Source: Hyphomicrobiales bacterium
GTDB taxonomy: Bacteria > Pseudomonadota > Alphaproteobacteria > Rhizobiales > Rhizobiaceae
DNA: 64,000 nucleotides
Direction of reading: 5' to 3'
Assembly: GCA_030456445.1 (NCBI GenBank)
Contig: JAKDNM010000004.1
Location: 1 to 64,000, forward strand
Shown here: positions 8,090-17,600 of the stretch, in pieces
Position numbering within the stretch: position 1 is the stretch's first letter
Layout: every line of letters begins with the position of its first letter
Made by a program: the position numbers and the translations under genes
Notes under the pieces: generated by a model
What the model was told of the DNA's origin: nothing
The model's database searches: none
The model's input: the letters and a program-made list of their open reading frames with translations, nothing else

Positions 8090-9802
8090 CTACTCGGCCG
8101 CCTCGCGGAAGCCCTCGGCGAAATTGTCGCCGTCATGGTCATGCGCCGGCTCGACGATGGCATCGCCGGTGAGGTCATCCTGATGCTCCGCCGCGCCCTC
8201 ATCGTCCGGCTGCTCCGTGACCTCGTTCTTCTTCAGCCACGATGCGAGCTTTTCCGGATCAGGGGCGAACAATGCTGTCGGATGGACGAAACGTCCTTCC
8301 CTGAAATGCTCGACCAGGGCCGCACGCGTGTCCTTCACCCTCTGCCGGGGCAGGACCGACGTATCCTTGCACGAGGCTTCCAGCGCAGGACGCGACAGGC
8401 ACGACAGGAATTCATCCGTACCCATGTTGACCAGGAAGTTGTCCGCGCCAACAACGTCGCCGGCGACACGGGCGACAACGCCGCTGGCCGATCGGTTCTC
8501 GCGGCACGACAGCACATCGATCAGCAGGGACCGTACGGCAACGCGCAGCGTGTCCATGTCGAATTCGAGCTTGCCGTCCTGATCGAACAGGCGCGCGGCG
8601 TGTTCACCGAGGCCGGCGGCTCCGTAATACGAGATGTCGCGTGCGCCGGAGGCGACCGTGACGTTCTGGCCAGCGAAGGCGAGAACGAGCAACGCCATCA
8701 GCGTGTCGTCCTCGATCGGCGCGCGCGACAGTGCCTCGTGCAACGCATCGGTGCGTAGATCGCCGACCATTTCCATGCCCTTGCGCGTGACGTCCGGCCG
8801 TGTGTTGACGACGATCGGCGCATCCTCCCCATCGGCAACCGTCTGCTCGCCGTTCTTGCCCTTGGGCTTCTTCGCCTCGGGCATCCGATAGGCCACCGAC
8901 TGCACCTTGCCCTCACGATCGAGATACATGGCGGTGTGATCGGACTTGGTCGCCTTGCCGTAAACCCGCTCGGCCTTGGGCGGCAGCTTCGGTTCGCCAT
9001 ACTGGCCGGCTTCAACGATTGCGCCACGCTTCGGCAGATGGTTTGACATCCATTCCTGCTGCGCCCCGAGAAACGCCTCGACGTCGGTGGTATAGCGGCT
9101 GTCCTCATCGGCCGGCGCGAACAGATCCTCGACCCAGGCAATGCCGTAAGCCTGCGCCAGATCATCGCCGAAGCTCGCATCGCGGGCATGCATGCGTGTC
9201 TTCTGCAGGCCCTGCGCCACGCTCCACCACGACACCTGCGGATCGGCCTTCGATGGCTTGTGCTTCTTCCAGACCTCTTTCTGCTCATCAAGCGCAGCGG
9301 AAGCGATCGTGCGCAGCTGACCCTCATTGGGCATGTCGCCCTTGGTCATGTGATCGAGCATGGCCGGCAGCACATTGGCCAGAAGCCGCAGCTTCCGGAT
9401 CTGGCGCACCGGCAGAGCCAGAGCAACCGCGATCGCTTCCTCGGTCCAGCCGACCGCGACCAATCGTTCGATCGCCCGCCACTGATCGACGGGATTGAGC
9501 TGCTCATGCGCCAGCGTTTCCGCCAGCGAGCGCATGGCGCCGCCATCCTCGGCACGTTCGGTCACCAGCACGGCGATTTCTTCGAGCCCAGCGGCGATGG
9601 CCTGCTTGACGCGACGATGACCGGCATCGATGACATAGCCGTTGCCACCGTTCATTTCCGACGCAACGACGGGCGGCTGGACGATGCCGACGGTGCGGAT
9701 CGTCGCCAGTAGCAGCGCGTCAGCCTGCGGGCTCGACTTCGAGCGCCGAGCCTTGTCGGGGTTTTCCTTCAGCGCACGCGGATCGATAAACTTCAGTTCC
9801 AT
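8090..9802 (-). CDS. Large ParB/Srx-domain protein
   Basis: A 570-residue protein. Residues 1-110 are a ParB N-terminal nuclease-like domain (FIDPRALKENPDKARR, VIDAGHRRVKQAIAAGLEEI, ETLAHEQLNPVDQWRAIERL), followed by a helix-turn-helix-like stretch, EEAIAVALALPVRQIRKLRLL. The rest has no match I recognise and ends in an acidic tail. It is about twice the length of a partition ParB, and no parA is adjacent, so it is more likely an element-specific regulator or DNA-processing factor. It leads a four-gene operon. Confidence 0.8.
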   Translation of the reverse strand: MELKFIDPRALKENPDKARRSKSSPQADALLLATIRTVGIVQPPVVASEMNGGNGYVIDAGHRRVKQAIAAGLEEIAVLVTERAEDGGAMRSLAETLAHEQLNPVDQWRAIERLVAVGWTEEAIAVALALPVRQIRKLRLLANVLPAMLDHMTKGDMPNEGQLRTIASAALDEQKEVWKKHKPSKADPQVSWWSVAQGLQKTRMHARDASFGDDLAQAYGIAWVEDLFAPADEDSRYTTDVEAFLGAQQEWMSNHLPKRGAIVEAGQYGEPKLPPKAERVYGKATKSDHTAMYLDREGKVQSVAYRMPEAKKPKGKNGEQTVADGEDAPIVVNTRPDVTRKGMEMVGDLRTDALHEALSRAPIEDDTLMALLVLAFAGQNVTVASGARDISYYGAAGLGEHAARLFDQDGKLEFDMDTLRVAVRSLLIDVLSCRENRSASGVVARVAGDVVGADNFLVNMGTDEFLSCLSRPALEASCKDTSVLPRQRVKDTRAALVEHFREGRFVHPTALFAPDPEKLASWLKKNEVTEQPDDEGAAEHQDDLTGDAIVEPAHDHDGDNFAEGFREAAE

Positions 9803-9879
9803 GGGGATGCTCCTTCACAGGGATTGTCGGACGCCGCCAATCGCTACGTCCTTCCTCGTCTTCTTCCCGAAGACATCCC

Positions 9880-9904
9880 CCGGCCCGCGGAGCGGACGGG
9901 CCGG
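9880..9904 (-). other. Hairpin in the leader of the ParB-domain gene
   Basis: CCGGCCCG and CGGGCCGG form an 8-bp stem around nine bases, about 80 bases before the ParB start. It is part of a GC-rich leader also carrying one copy of the GCGCGGTTGAGCGCAAGCGTCA repeat. Confidence 0.45.
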
Positions 9905-9988
9905 TGCAACTGCGGCCGAGCATCCCTGCCGGGCCGATCAAGCGGGGCTTATAGCCCTGCGAAGAGCGAACGGCCGGGATCGCGAGCG

Positions 9989-10050
9989 GCGCGGTTGAGC
10001 GCAAGCGTCAGCGGTCCGCCCGATCAGCGAGCGGACATTTTCTCCCTCCT
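9989..10050. repeat. Dispersed repeat C, copy 1, with pyrimidine tract
   Basis: GCGCGGTTGAGCGCAAGCGTCA followed by a partly conserved CCGATC-GCGAGC segment and a TTTTCTCC pyrimidine tract. The second copy is at 12691-12752. GTCCGCC and GCGGAC in this copy can pair just before the T-rich tract, so it resembles a plus-strand terminator or a structured leader of the minus-strand gene. Confidence 0.5.
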
Positions 10051-10461
10051 TTCATTTTTCTTTTCTTCGCTTATTCGCAGGGGCTGATCCGGGAAAACTG
10101 GTGGGTACATTCCCGGGCGATTGTCTTGCAGATATCAGCGGTAGTTGACACGGCTTTGTCCGCGCTAAATGAAACGCTGGAATGGCCGGAGTTGGGTGGA
10201 AAGGAAACTGTCCGGTTTGTGCCGGATTTTCGAGAAAGCTGACGCTGGGAGCTGATCTCGGCTGTCGCAAAAGGCATCAGCGAAAAGCCAATCTTTGCGC
10301 CCAACTTTTACGACAGAGATTCCCCCTGCCCTTCAGCGTAGGTCTGTTTGTCGTGGAGTTTAGGAGCCACAGAGCTAGTGATCAAAAATTCTTCCCTTCT
10401 CGATCCGTTGTCACCTCCCGGTTCGTCTTTGGTGTGTCTGTATGAAAAAGGAGACACCCTT
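10051..10461. other. Intergenic region before the monooxygenase operon
   Basis: No gene recognised. It separates the minus-strand ParB unit from the plus-strand monooxygenase-SDR-sigma operon. A TGTCAC at 10409-10414 followed by GTC-containing sequence upstream of a strong AAAAAGGAG site could be an ECF-type promoter, but this is weak. Confidence 0.3.
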
Positions 10462-10767
10462 ATGACCACTGAACCTGTCATTCTGATCAATCTGCTGAAG
10501 GTCGAACCGAGCAAGCAGGCTGCGTTGATCGCGCTCTTGAAACACAACATCGAAATCGTAGTAATCACGCTCGGCGGTTGGATAACCAGCCGGCTGATCG
10601 CCGCCAAGGATGGTGCCAGCGTTATTATCTATTCCGAATGGGAGACGCCCGCGGCCGTCGAGGTGATGCGGACCGATCCGCGGATGAAGGCCTATTTTCC
10701 GCAAATACTCGAGCTGGCGAGCTTCGACTCGATCCTGGGCGAGACGATTTTCAGCGACAATCGGTGA
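10462..10767 (+). CDS. Antibiotic-biosynthesis-monooxygenase (ABM) domain protein
   Basis: A 101-residue protein starting MTTEPVILINLLKVEPSKQA, with IIYSEWETPAAVEVMRTDP and a C-terminal hydrophobic strand. This is the size and pattern of dimeric ABM-fold proteins (cofactor-free monooxygenases or small-molecule binders). The ATG after AAAAAGGAG is used rather than the longer ORF start. It is first in a tight operon with an SDR and a sigma factor (10 bases, then a four-base overlap), so a shared oxidative or xenobiotic response is likely. Confidence 0.75.
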   Translation: MTTEPVILINLLKVEPSKQAALIALLKHNIEIVVITLGGWITSRLIAAKDGASVIIYSEWETPAAVEVMRTDPRMKAYFPQILELASFDSILGETIFSDNR

Positions 10768-10777
10768 GGGCGGAACC

Positions 10778-11563
10778 ATGACCAGAACGGATTTGCAGGG
10801 GTGCCGTATCCTCATCACAGGCGGCAGCGTTGGCCTCGGCCGGGAGATGGCCGAAGCGGCGCTGGCTCGCGGGGCCGAAGTCGCCGTCATCGCCCGAGAT
10901 CGGGCGCGACTGGCGGAGATCGAGCGGCTGGGGGCACGGACATTCGCCGGCGACGCGACTGATGCCGCCTTCATGGCAGCCTCGGTGCGCGAAGCCAAGC
11001 CGGACGTGCTAATCCTCAATGCCGGCGCGCCTCTGGCTATGGGGCCGATCGACGAGCTGGATTTCGTGGCTTTCTCGTCCAGCTGGAATACCGATGTGAA
11101 GGCGGGGCTTGCCGGCATCCAGGCCGCGTTCCACGCGCCGATGACGGCAGGCTCGCGTATCCTGCTCATGTCGAGCGGTGCCGCGATGGTCCTCAGCGCC
11201 GCGCATATCCCCAACCAGAGCCTCTACCTCTCCGGCGGATATGTTGGGGCCAAATACATGCTCTGGTTCATGGCCCACAACGCCAACGCCGTTGCGGAAA
11301 AGCGCGGGCTCGGCCTACATTTCCAAGTACTGGTGCCCACTCAGCTCATGGCGGGAACGGAGTTGGGCCGGAAAGTAGCGGCCGTCTACGCCGATCTCAA
11401 AGGCATCACGCCCGAAACCTATCTGGAAAGCCGCTATGGCCCGCCGCTGACACCGGCCCATCTCGGCAAGCAGGTCGCGGACATTCTCTCCGACCCGCGC
11501 TATCGTTCCGGTGTGGCCTACGGGCTAACGGCCGGAGAAGAACCAATGGGGCTCGACACGTGA
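10778..11563 (+). CDS. Short-chain dehydrogenase/reductase
   Basis: A 261-residue protein with a Rossmann glycine motif, ITGGSVGLG, the structural motif LNAG, a catalytic serine in LLMSSGAAM, and a Y-x3-K pair in GGYVGAKYML. It is an NAD(P)-dependent oxidoreductase of the classical SDR type, substrate unknown. It lies 10 bases after the ABM gene, and its TGA overlaps the GTG start of the sigma factor, so the three are co-translated. Confidence 0.9.
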   Translation: MTRTDLQGCRILITGGSVGLGREMAEAALARGAEVAVIARDRARLAEIERLGARTFAGDATDAAFMAASVREAKPDVLILNAGAPLAMGPIDELDFVAFSSSWNTDVKAGLAGIQAAFHAPMTAGSRILLMSSGAAMVLSAAHIPNQSLYLSGGYVGAKYMLWFMAHNANAVAEKRGLGLHFQVLVPTQLMAGTELGRKVAAVYADLKGITPETYLESRYGPPLTPAHLGKQVADILSDPRYRSGVAYGLTAGEEPMGLDT

Positions 11564-12438
11564 ATACGGAGGATTTCGAGAAGCGCCTGGGGGAACTCAG
11601 GCCACGGCTGCACCGCTATTGCGCCCGCATGGTGGGTTCGACCGTGGATGGAGAGGACGTGCTGCAGGATACGTTGATCAAGGCTCTTCGCGCGTGGGAG
11701 GAGGGCACGGCCGTAGAAAATGTTGAAGCCTGGCTGCTTCGCATCGCCCATAATACGAGCCTGGATTTCCTGCGCCGCCGGTCACGGAACAAGGTCGTTC
11801 CACTCACCGATAATCTGGAAGACACGCCGATGCCAGAGGCGGACATCGTCGCGGTCGGCTTCCAGGCGTTCCTGCAATTGCCCGAACTCCAACGTTGCGC
11901 TGTGATCCTCAAGGACGTCCTCGGATACTCGGTCGATGAGATCGCGGCGATCGCCGACTGCACGCCGGCAGCGGCCAAGTCGGCGCTCCAGCGGGGGCGG
12001 GTGGCACTACGGCAATTGGCCCAGATGTCCGATGATACGCGGCTGCCCCTGATGTCGGATGTCGATCGACAGAAGATGACCGCTTACGTCCGCCTGTTCC
12101 AGAGCGGCGACTTCGATGCGATCCGCACCATGCTCGCGTATGACGTGAAGCTCGATCTGGTGAACAGGCTCAAGCTCCAAGGCCGCGAGAGCATCAGCCG
12201 CTACTTCACCCGCTATGCCGAGGAGACGAAGTGGCGTTTCGCCTTCGGAGTGGTCGAAGGGCGTCCGGCGATGTTGGTGTTCGACAATGCCGGTTCGGTG
12301 GAAAGGCCCGCGCATTTCATTCTTCTCGACTGGAGGGAGAGCCGGATCGTCGCGATCCGCGATTTCCTGTTTGCTCCTTATGCGATCGAGGCGGTCGATT
12401 GGGCGCGTCTGGGCGGAACTGGCATGCGTGGACGCTGA
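11560..12438 (+). CDS. ECF sigma factor with SnoaL-like C-terminal extension
   Basis: A 292-residue protein. Residues 1-160 carry sigma region 2 (DGEDVLQDTLIKALRAW, AWLLRIAHNTSLDFLRRR) and region 4 (YSVDEIAAIADCTPAAAKSALQRGR). The C-terminal 120 residues resemble a SnoaL-like fold (LFQSGDFDAIRTMLAYDVKLDL), as in ECF41/ECF56-type sigma factors. In those groups the extension replaces a separate anti-sigma factor. It starts with GTG overlapping the SDR stop, and no anti-sigma gene follows. It probably controls its own operon. Confidence 0.85.
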   Translation: MNTEDFEKRLGELRPRLHRYCARMVGSTVDGEDVLQDTLIKALRAWEEGTAVENVEAWLLRIAHNTSLDFLRRRSRNKVVPLTDNLEDTPMPEADIVAVGFQAFLQLPELQRCAVILKDVLGYSVDEIAAIADCTPAAAKSALQRGRVALRQLAQMSDDTRLPLMSDVDRQKMTAYVRLFQSGDFDAIRTMLAYDVKLDLVNRLKLQGRESISRYFTRYAEETKWRFAFGVVEGRPAMLVFDNAGSVERPAHFILLDWRESRIVAIRDFLFAPYAIEAVDWARLGGTGMRGR

Positions 12439-12690
12439 CGTAGCAAGATTTGGGAATTGGGCGACAATTCAGCTTCGCTTGGTTGGACGTGACGGGCGCA
12501 AAGCTGCCGTCGCGAAAACCGCGATTAACGCAGCATTTTGCATCTGAGTTCTGCGACAGATATGACCCATGGTGACAACTACCTTCAAGGTCTTCTTTCA
12601 GGGCCGTTGCCCCATCCACGAACGACCGGGATGAGGTCGTCAACAGAACGGCCGCTTGTTGCTAACTTCGTCCCGATAGCGGACAGAGTG

Positions 12691-12752
12691 GCGCGGTTGA
12701 GCGCAAGCGTCACCGGCACGACCGATCCGCGAGCAAGGTTTTTTCTCCTCCC
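12691..12752. repeat. Dispersed repeat C, copy 2, with pyrimidine tract
   Basis: GCGCGGTTGAGCGCAAGCGTCA is identical to copy 1 at about 9989. It is followed by diverging sequence (CCGATCCGCGAGC) and TTTTTTCTCCTCCCTCCC. The same order, GC-rich core then pyrimidine tract, marks a recurring intergenic module in this cassette. Confidence 0.5.
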
Positions 12753-12806
12753 TCCCACTCCCTTCTTTCGTCACCTCCTTCATTCTCATTGAATGCCATC
12801 CATATT

Positions 12807-12822
12807 GACGCTATATTGCGTC
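12807..12822. promoter_or_regulatory. Candidate operator of the Xre/RES toxin-antitoxin operon
   Basis: GACGC and GCGTC form a perfect inverted repeat around TATATT, 34 bases before the antitoxin start, next to a TTGACG that could be a -35 element. Antitoxins of this type repress their own operon, so this is a likely binding site. Confidence 0.5.
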
Positions 12823-12856
12823 TATGAAAGCGTTATCCAGCCGATAGGAGGCCAAA

Positions 12857-13207
12857 ATGGGCTTGGTACAATATTCCGACAACGGCTTTTTCGCGCCGCG
12901 TAAAATCGCCGACGCGTTTCAAACCACCAGCGAGGAGGTCGCTCGAACGGCAGGGCTCGGCAGGGATGCCGTTCAGCGCAAGGACCGCGTTCGGTCGGAT
13001 AAGACCCAACGCAGGCTGCGCGAGATGGTTGAGGTGATCAACAAGGTCGAGCCGCGCTTTGGCTCCACCTTGATGGCGTACGCTTGGTACCGGTCCGAAC
13101 CGTTGCCCGGGTTTTCAGGCCAGACGGCCATGCAACTCGTGCGCAACGGCCGCGTGGACGAAGTGCTCGACTATGTCGACGCTGTCGACGCCGGCGTATA
13201 CGCCTGA
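12857..13207 (+). CDS. Xre/MbcA/ParS-type antitoxin
   Basis: A 116-residue protein. The N-terminal half is helix-turn-helix-like (FFAPRKIADAFQTTSEEVARTAG). The C-terminal half (FGSTLMAYAWYRSEPLPGFSGQTAMQLVRNGRVDEVLDYVDAV) matches the MbcA/ParS/Xre toxin-binding domain (DUF2384). AGGAGG precedes the ATG. The RES-domain toxin follows 8 bases later. The pair is a type II system, in which this protein neutralises the toxin and represses the operon. Confidence 0.85.
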   Translation: MGLVQYSDNGFFAPRKIADAFQTTSEEVARTAGLGRDAVQRKDRVRSDKTQRRLREMVEVINKVEPRFGSTLMAYAWYRSEPLPGFSGQTAMQLVRNGRVDEVLDYVDAVDAGVYA

Positions 13208-13215
13208 CGTGGCAA

Positions 13216-13716
13216 ATGCTTTTTAGCGGCAAGCTCTATCGAGCGCTGAACCCTGTTTACGCACGCGAGCCGCTGTCGGGCCGAGGGGCTCAGCTTTACG
13301 GCGGCCGCTTCAACCGGAAGGGGACGCCGGCTCTCTATATGTCTCTGTCCGTCATGACGGCGTTGCGGGAAGCCAACCAGGTTGGCAACCTTCAGCCAAC
13401 CACGCTCGTCTCTTACGATGCGGAAATCGACGGCATATTCGATTGCCGGGATCAGCTCGCCCTCCAGGCGGAGGGCATGGACGAAGCTGCACTCGCTAAC
13501 GGCATATGGCGCGACCAGATGAAGGCGACCGGAGAAGCAAGAACGCAGGCGCTCGCTCGTAAGCTGATCGCCAGCGGCTATCGCGGCCTGCTGGTGAGGA
13601 GCTTTGCGCCGGGCGCTAACGAGACCGATCTCAATCTTGTGCTTTGGGCATGGAGTGATGCAGCACCCTCACGCCTCATCCTGATCGATGACGAGAACCG
13701 TTTGCAACAGATGTGA
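13216..13716 (+). CDS. RES-domain toxin
   Basis: A 166-residue protein starting MLFSGKLYRALNPVYAREPL, then GAQLYGGRFNRKGTPALYMS and a C-terminal PSRLILIDDENR. These match the RES fold, whose studied members degrade NAD+. Conserved Arg and Tyr positions and a downstream Glu are present, so activity looks intact. A GTG at 13209 is an alternative start. The preceding Xre gene encodes its antitoxin. Confidence 0.85.
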   Translation: MLFSGKLYRALNPVYAREPLSGRGAQLYGGRFNRKGTPALYMSLSVMTALREANQVGNLQPTTLVSYDAEIDGIFDCRDQLALQAEGMDEAALANGIWRDQMKATGEARTQALARKLIASGYRGLLVRSFAPGANETDLNLVLWAWSDAAPSRLILIDDENRLQQM

Positions 13717-13837
13717 CCATGATCCTCGGTGTCAACGAGGATCATCGAGCGACCGACATTCTGCCGCGTTGAATTCTGAAAGCTCCATGATGATGGTCAG
13801 GAATTGATGCAGTTCCTGACCCAGACTTACGCCTCAT

Positions 13838-14524
13838 TCAGCCGAGCCCGAGCTTTTTCTTCAACTCCGCATTCTCTTTGCGAAGACGCTCTGCAAGGAG
13901 TCCCTTCAGACGTTTGTTCTCTTCCTCGAGCGCGATCAGGTCCTTCAGGTCGCCGCTCTCTGATGCTGGCGTCGCTGTTTTCTTCCACTGATAGTAGGTC
14001 TGCTCAGAAATACCAGCTTGCTGCGTAGCGCTTTTGACGCTCTCGCCGCGGCCGATCGACTTCTCGATCTGGCCAAGCTTTTGAGTGCGCTCCTTGTCGG
14101 AGTAAATCTTGCGGGGCGTCTTGGCGCGAACGGGAGTTTCAGATGCCGATGCCATCGGCTTGGCGGCTTCTTTCGCGGCGGGCGGCTTTGGTTGCGCCTT
14201 TGCCTTTTTCGGCCGCGGCGCCCTCTTCTTTACTTCATTTGTTTCTGCCTTCGCAGCTACCTCGGCGCCGATCTGCACTGATTCAGCTTCATTAGGGTCG
14301 GCCATAAGATGCTCCGCTCGCGGTTGTTGCCCAAATTCAACATCAACGGGTATTATACCAGAGTCAATAAGCTGACGTTTTGGCAGCCTCCCCTCCCCGG
14401 CCCCGCTTGTCGTCTCGGCGACAATGGCGGACAGGTCGAGATCGCCCCAGATCGAGCGACCCTGCTTGGGATTGCTCCGCTTCTGCTTGACCTCCACGAT
14501 GAATGGCCGTGTCTGACGTCTCAT
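13838..14524 (-). CDS. SyrB-like protein with helix-turn-helix and C-terminal coiled coil
   Basis: A 228-residue protein starting MRRQTRPFIVEVKQKR after AAGGAAGG. The middle is Ala/Lys/Pro-rich (KKRAPRPKKAKAQPKPPAAKE). A transposase-like helix-turn-helix follows (RKIYSDKERTQKLGQIEKS, AGISEQTYYQWKK). The C-terminus is a leucine-zipper-like coil, LIALEEENKRLKGLLAERL. The Ala/Lys-rich and coil layout resembles rhizobial SyrB. It lies downstream of the methyltransferase-helicase on the same strand. A DNA-binding regulator is likely; a link to IS orfA ancestry is possible. Confidence 0.65.
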   Translation of the reverse strand: MRRQTRPFIVEVKQKRSNPKQGRSIWGDLDLSAIVAETTSGAGEGRLPKRQLIDSGIIPVDVEFGQQPRAEHLMADPNEAESVQIGAEVAAKAETNEVKKRAPRPKKAKAQPKPPAAKEAAKPMASASETPVRAKTPRKIYSDKERTQKLGQIEKSIGRGESVKSATQQAGISEQTYYQWKKTATPASESGDLKDLIALEEENKRLKGLLAERLRKENAELKKKLGLG

Positions 14525-14689
14525 AGGTCCTTCCTTGATGAGAAGCGGCTTGCATGACAGGTCGCTGTCTCGTGCCATTTGGCGAATATCAACAAGCCTT
14601 TGTCTCTCGCGGCGAGCTTTACCGGATGAGTCCGCCGTTGAGCAAGCGGGGTTTAAACCAGTTCGTCATCGAACGGCTGGCTCAACCGG

Positions 14690-17600
14690 CTATGCGGCCG
14701 CGCGTTCCTCCTGGTCCTCCGTGCTCGCTGCAAGATTGACCTCAATCGCATTGAGCTGCTCACGCTTGTCCGCCAATTCGCCGGCAAAACCGAACTCGCC
14801 GCCTTGTCGAGAACGATAAGAGACAAGTCGTTTCCCGGCATCGGCGAGACGGTGACGATAACGTTCCTGCTCATCCTCGAAACCGGCAAGAGCATGTTCG
14901 AGGCGGGCAATGGCGCCAAGTGGCGTGGTGGTGACCGGAAGCTCGATCTCGTGAGTTGCGCCGGTGCGCATCAGCATGGTGCTGTACCGGTAGCCATCCT
15001 TACCGAAGCGCTCGCCAAAAAATTCCAGATCGAAGCCACCGATCGATGCGATGATACTCTCGCCATCCTGCTGCAACTGCACGAGGGTCAGGATTTCTTT
15101 CATGAGGGCACGCCCGGCGATTTTCCGCCCAGTGACCGTGTCATCCCCGACCACCATGATGAACGCGGTGCCGGAAGTCGGCACGAGGCGCTCGATATCC
15201 TGCCCGACCTCACCGACACGCCGGGTCGAATATTCGATGTCGCGCTCGGCATCACGGATCTGGCGGCGAATGGCGTGCTGGTCGTCCATATGCGCGGCGC
15301 GCAATCGCTCCAGGCGGGCGATGTCGGCTTCCAGCCCCGCTTTCTGCATCAGGCGCGGGTCGCCGGACGCGATCGCCTTGGCCATGGCGAACTGGCTGGC
15401 CTGCCCCTCGCCCATATCCTCCAGCCGCCGGATCGAGGTATCACCGGAAAGTGCCGCGGCAATGAACCGGGCCTTGCGTTCGTTGTTCTGCCACATCTGC
15501 GCGTCCATCGAGCCTTCCGTGGCATAGGCGAAAATGTCGATGACATCGTGCTGATTGCCCTGCCGCAGAATACGGCCCTCCCGTTGCTCGATCTGAGACG
15601 GCAGCCACGGAACATCGAGATGATGCAGGGCCTTCAGCCTCAGCTGCGCGTTGACGCCGGTGCCCATGGTATCGGAGGAGCCGATCAGGAACCGGACTTT
15701 CCCGGCTCGCACATCACCGAACAGCCGCTGCTTGGCGTCGGATTTCTTGAAATCCTGCATGAAGGCGATTTCGCTCATTGGAACGCCCATCCGAACCAGT
15801 TCGTCGCGGATCCACCGATAGGCGGAGAAGCCCCGGCTTTTCTCGACACTGAGCGTGCCGAGATCCGAAAAAATCATCTGCGCTGCGCCCGGCAGCTCGA
15901 ACGGCTTGCCGTCTGTCCGCACAAAATTGCTTTCTGCCGTTTCCCGCCAGATGCGATAGGCATTGGAGACGAGGTCGTTGAGCTTGTTGTCTGGTTCGTC
16001 GTCATTGTCGGAATCGACCAGGCGCAGATCGATCGCAGCATGACGGCCGTCGGTAATGACCGAAAGCAAAATATCGTCACCCGGTTCCGGCGGCCGGTCG
16101 CGTTCCTCGATGGCCTTGATGCGGGCGTCGAGGACCATCTGGTAGCGCTTGAAGGCGGCCGATGGTTTGGCGGTGATGATCTGACGCGTGCCGGTCGAGA
16201 GCGCCGGCACTTTCACGTACTCGCGAAGATCCTCCGGCATCACCACGTCCGCGAATGACCGGAACATGGCGATCAGTTCGGGCACATTGACGAAGGTGGC
16301 AAAGCGCGTCACCGGCTTGTACTTGCCGGAGGGCTGCAATTCGAGCTCGGTGGTGACGTCGCCAAAGGTCGACGCCCAGGCATCGAATTCATGCAGGCCA
16401 CGTTCCGACAGAGCCTCGTAGCCGAGATAGCGTTGGACGGAGAACATCTCGCCGAGCGTGTTGGTGATCGGCGTGCCGGAGGCGAGCACAAGCGCCCTGC
16501 CCGGATTTTTCGTTTCGACGAACCGGGACTTCACATAGAGGTCCCAGGCTCGTTGCGAGCCGTTGGGATCGACGCCCTTCAACGTCGACATGTTGGTCGC
16601 GAAGGAGAGCTTCCTGAACTCCTGCGCCTCATCGACGATGATCTGATCAACGCCAATCTCCGAAATGGTCAGCAACTCGTCCTTGCGGGTGGCGAGGTTC
16701 TCGAGCCGCTCCCGAAGGCCCTCCTTCAAGCGTTCGAGGCGCTTGCGCGAGACGCGATCATCGCTCTCTACCTTTGTCAGCAGCGTCTCGTAAAGCTCCA
16801 GCTCGTCATGGATCATCTGTTGCTCGAAGGTGGACGGCACGCCGATGAAGCGGAAGGCGGAATGGGTGATGATGATGGCATCCCACGTCGCGGTTGCCGC
16901 GCGACTGAGGAAGCGATGTCGTTTGTCCTTGGAAAAATTCGTTTCGTCCGCGACGAGAATGCGGGCGGTCGGATAGAGCGCCAGGAACTCGCGTGCCGCC
17001 TGCGCCAGGCAATGGCCGGGTACGACCAGCATGGCCTTGGCGATCAGGCCAAGCCGGCGCTGTTCCATGATGGCGGCTGCGATCGTCATCGTCTTGCCGG
17101 CGCCGACGGCGTGGGCAAGATAGGTCGAACCGGCCGAGATGATGCGCCAGATGCCGCGCTTCTGGTGCCCATAAAGAGAAAGCGCGCTGCAAGCGCCAGG
17201 TAGCTGGAGATGATCCCCGTTGAATTTTCGCGGGGCGATGTTGTTGAAGCGGTCGTTGTAGACCCGCGCCAGCCGGTCGGTTCGGTCGGGATCGGACCAG
17301 ATCCAGCTCTGGAACGCCGTTTTTATCTTCTGGAGTTTCTCCTTCGCCGCCTCGGTGTCGACGACATTGAGGACACGCTTTTCGCTGTCACCGTCCTTGA
17401 TCGTGTCGAATATCTGCGGCACCCGGCTGTTGAGGGCGTCAGCGATCAGTTCACCGGCATGACGGCGATCGGTGCCCCACTCCGATGTTCCCGCTGCCGT
17501 CCAGCCGAGTTGCCGGGCTTCGACGGTCCACGATGCCAGTTCCGGCATGTGATGGATTTTGATCTCCGCGCCCATCGTCTCGTGCACGAAGGCGACGACA

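Larger units (their letters stand above)
12439..12856. other. Intergenic region with repeat and toxin-antitoxin promoter
   Basis: No gene recognised. It contains the second copy of repeat C (12691-12752), a long pyrimidine-rich tract (about 12738-12790), and the promoter/operator region of the Xre/RES pair. Short ORFs here are chance frames. Confidence 0.4.

Noticed and set aside
8090-9802. Plasmid partition locus (parAB) reading of the ParB-domain gene
   Set aside because: No ParA gene or repeated parS-like sites were seen nearby and the protein is about twice the normal length.
14804-16258. 484-residue plus-strand ORF
   Set aside because: Lies fully antisense to the helicase part of the 1697-residue gene, whose motifs are intact.
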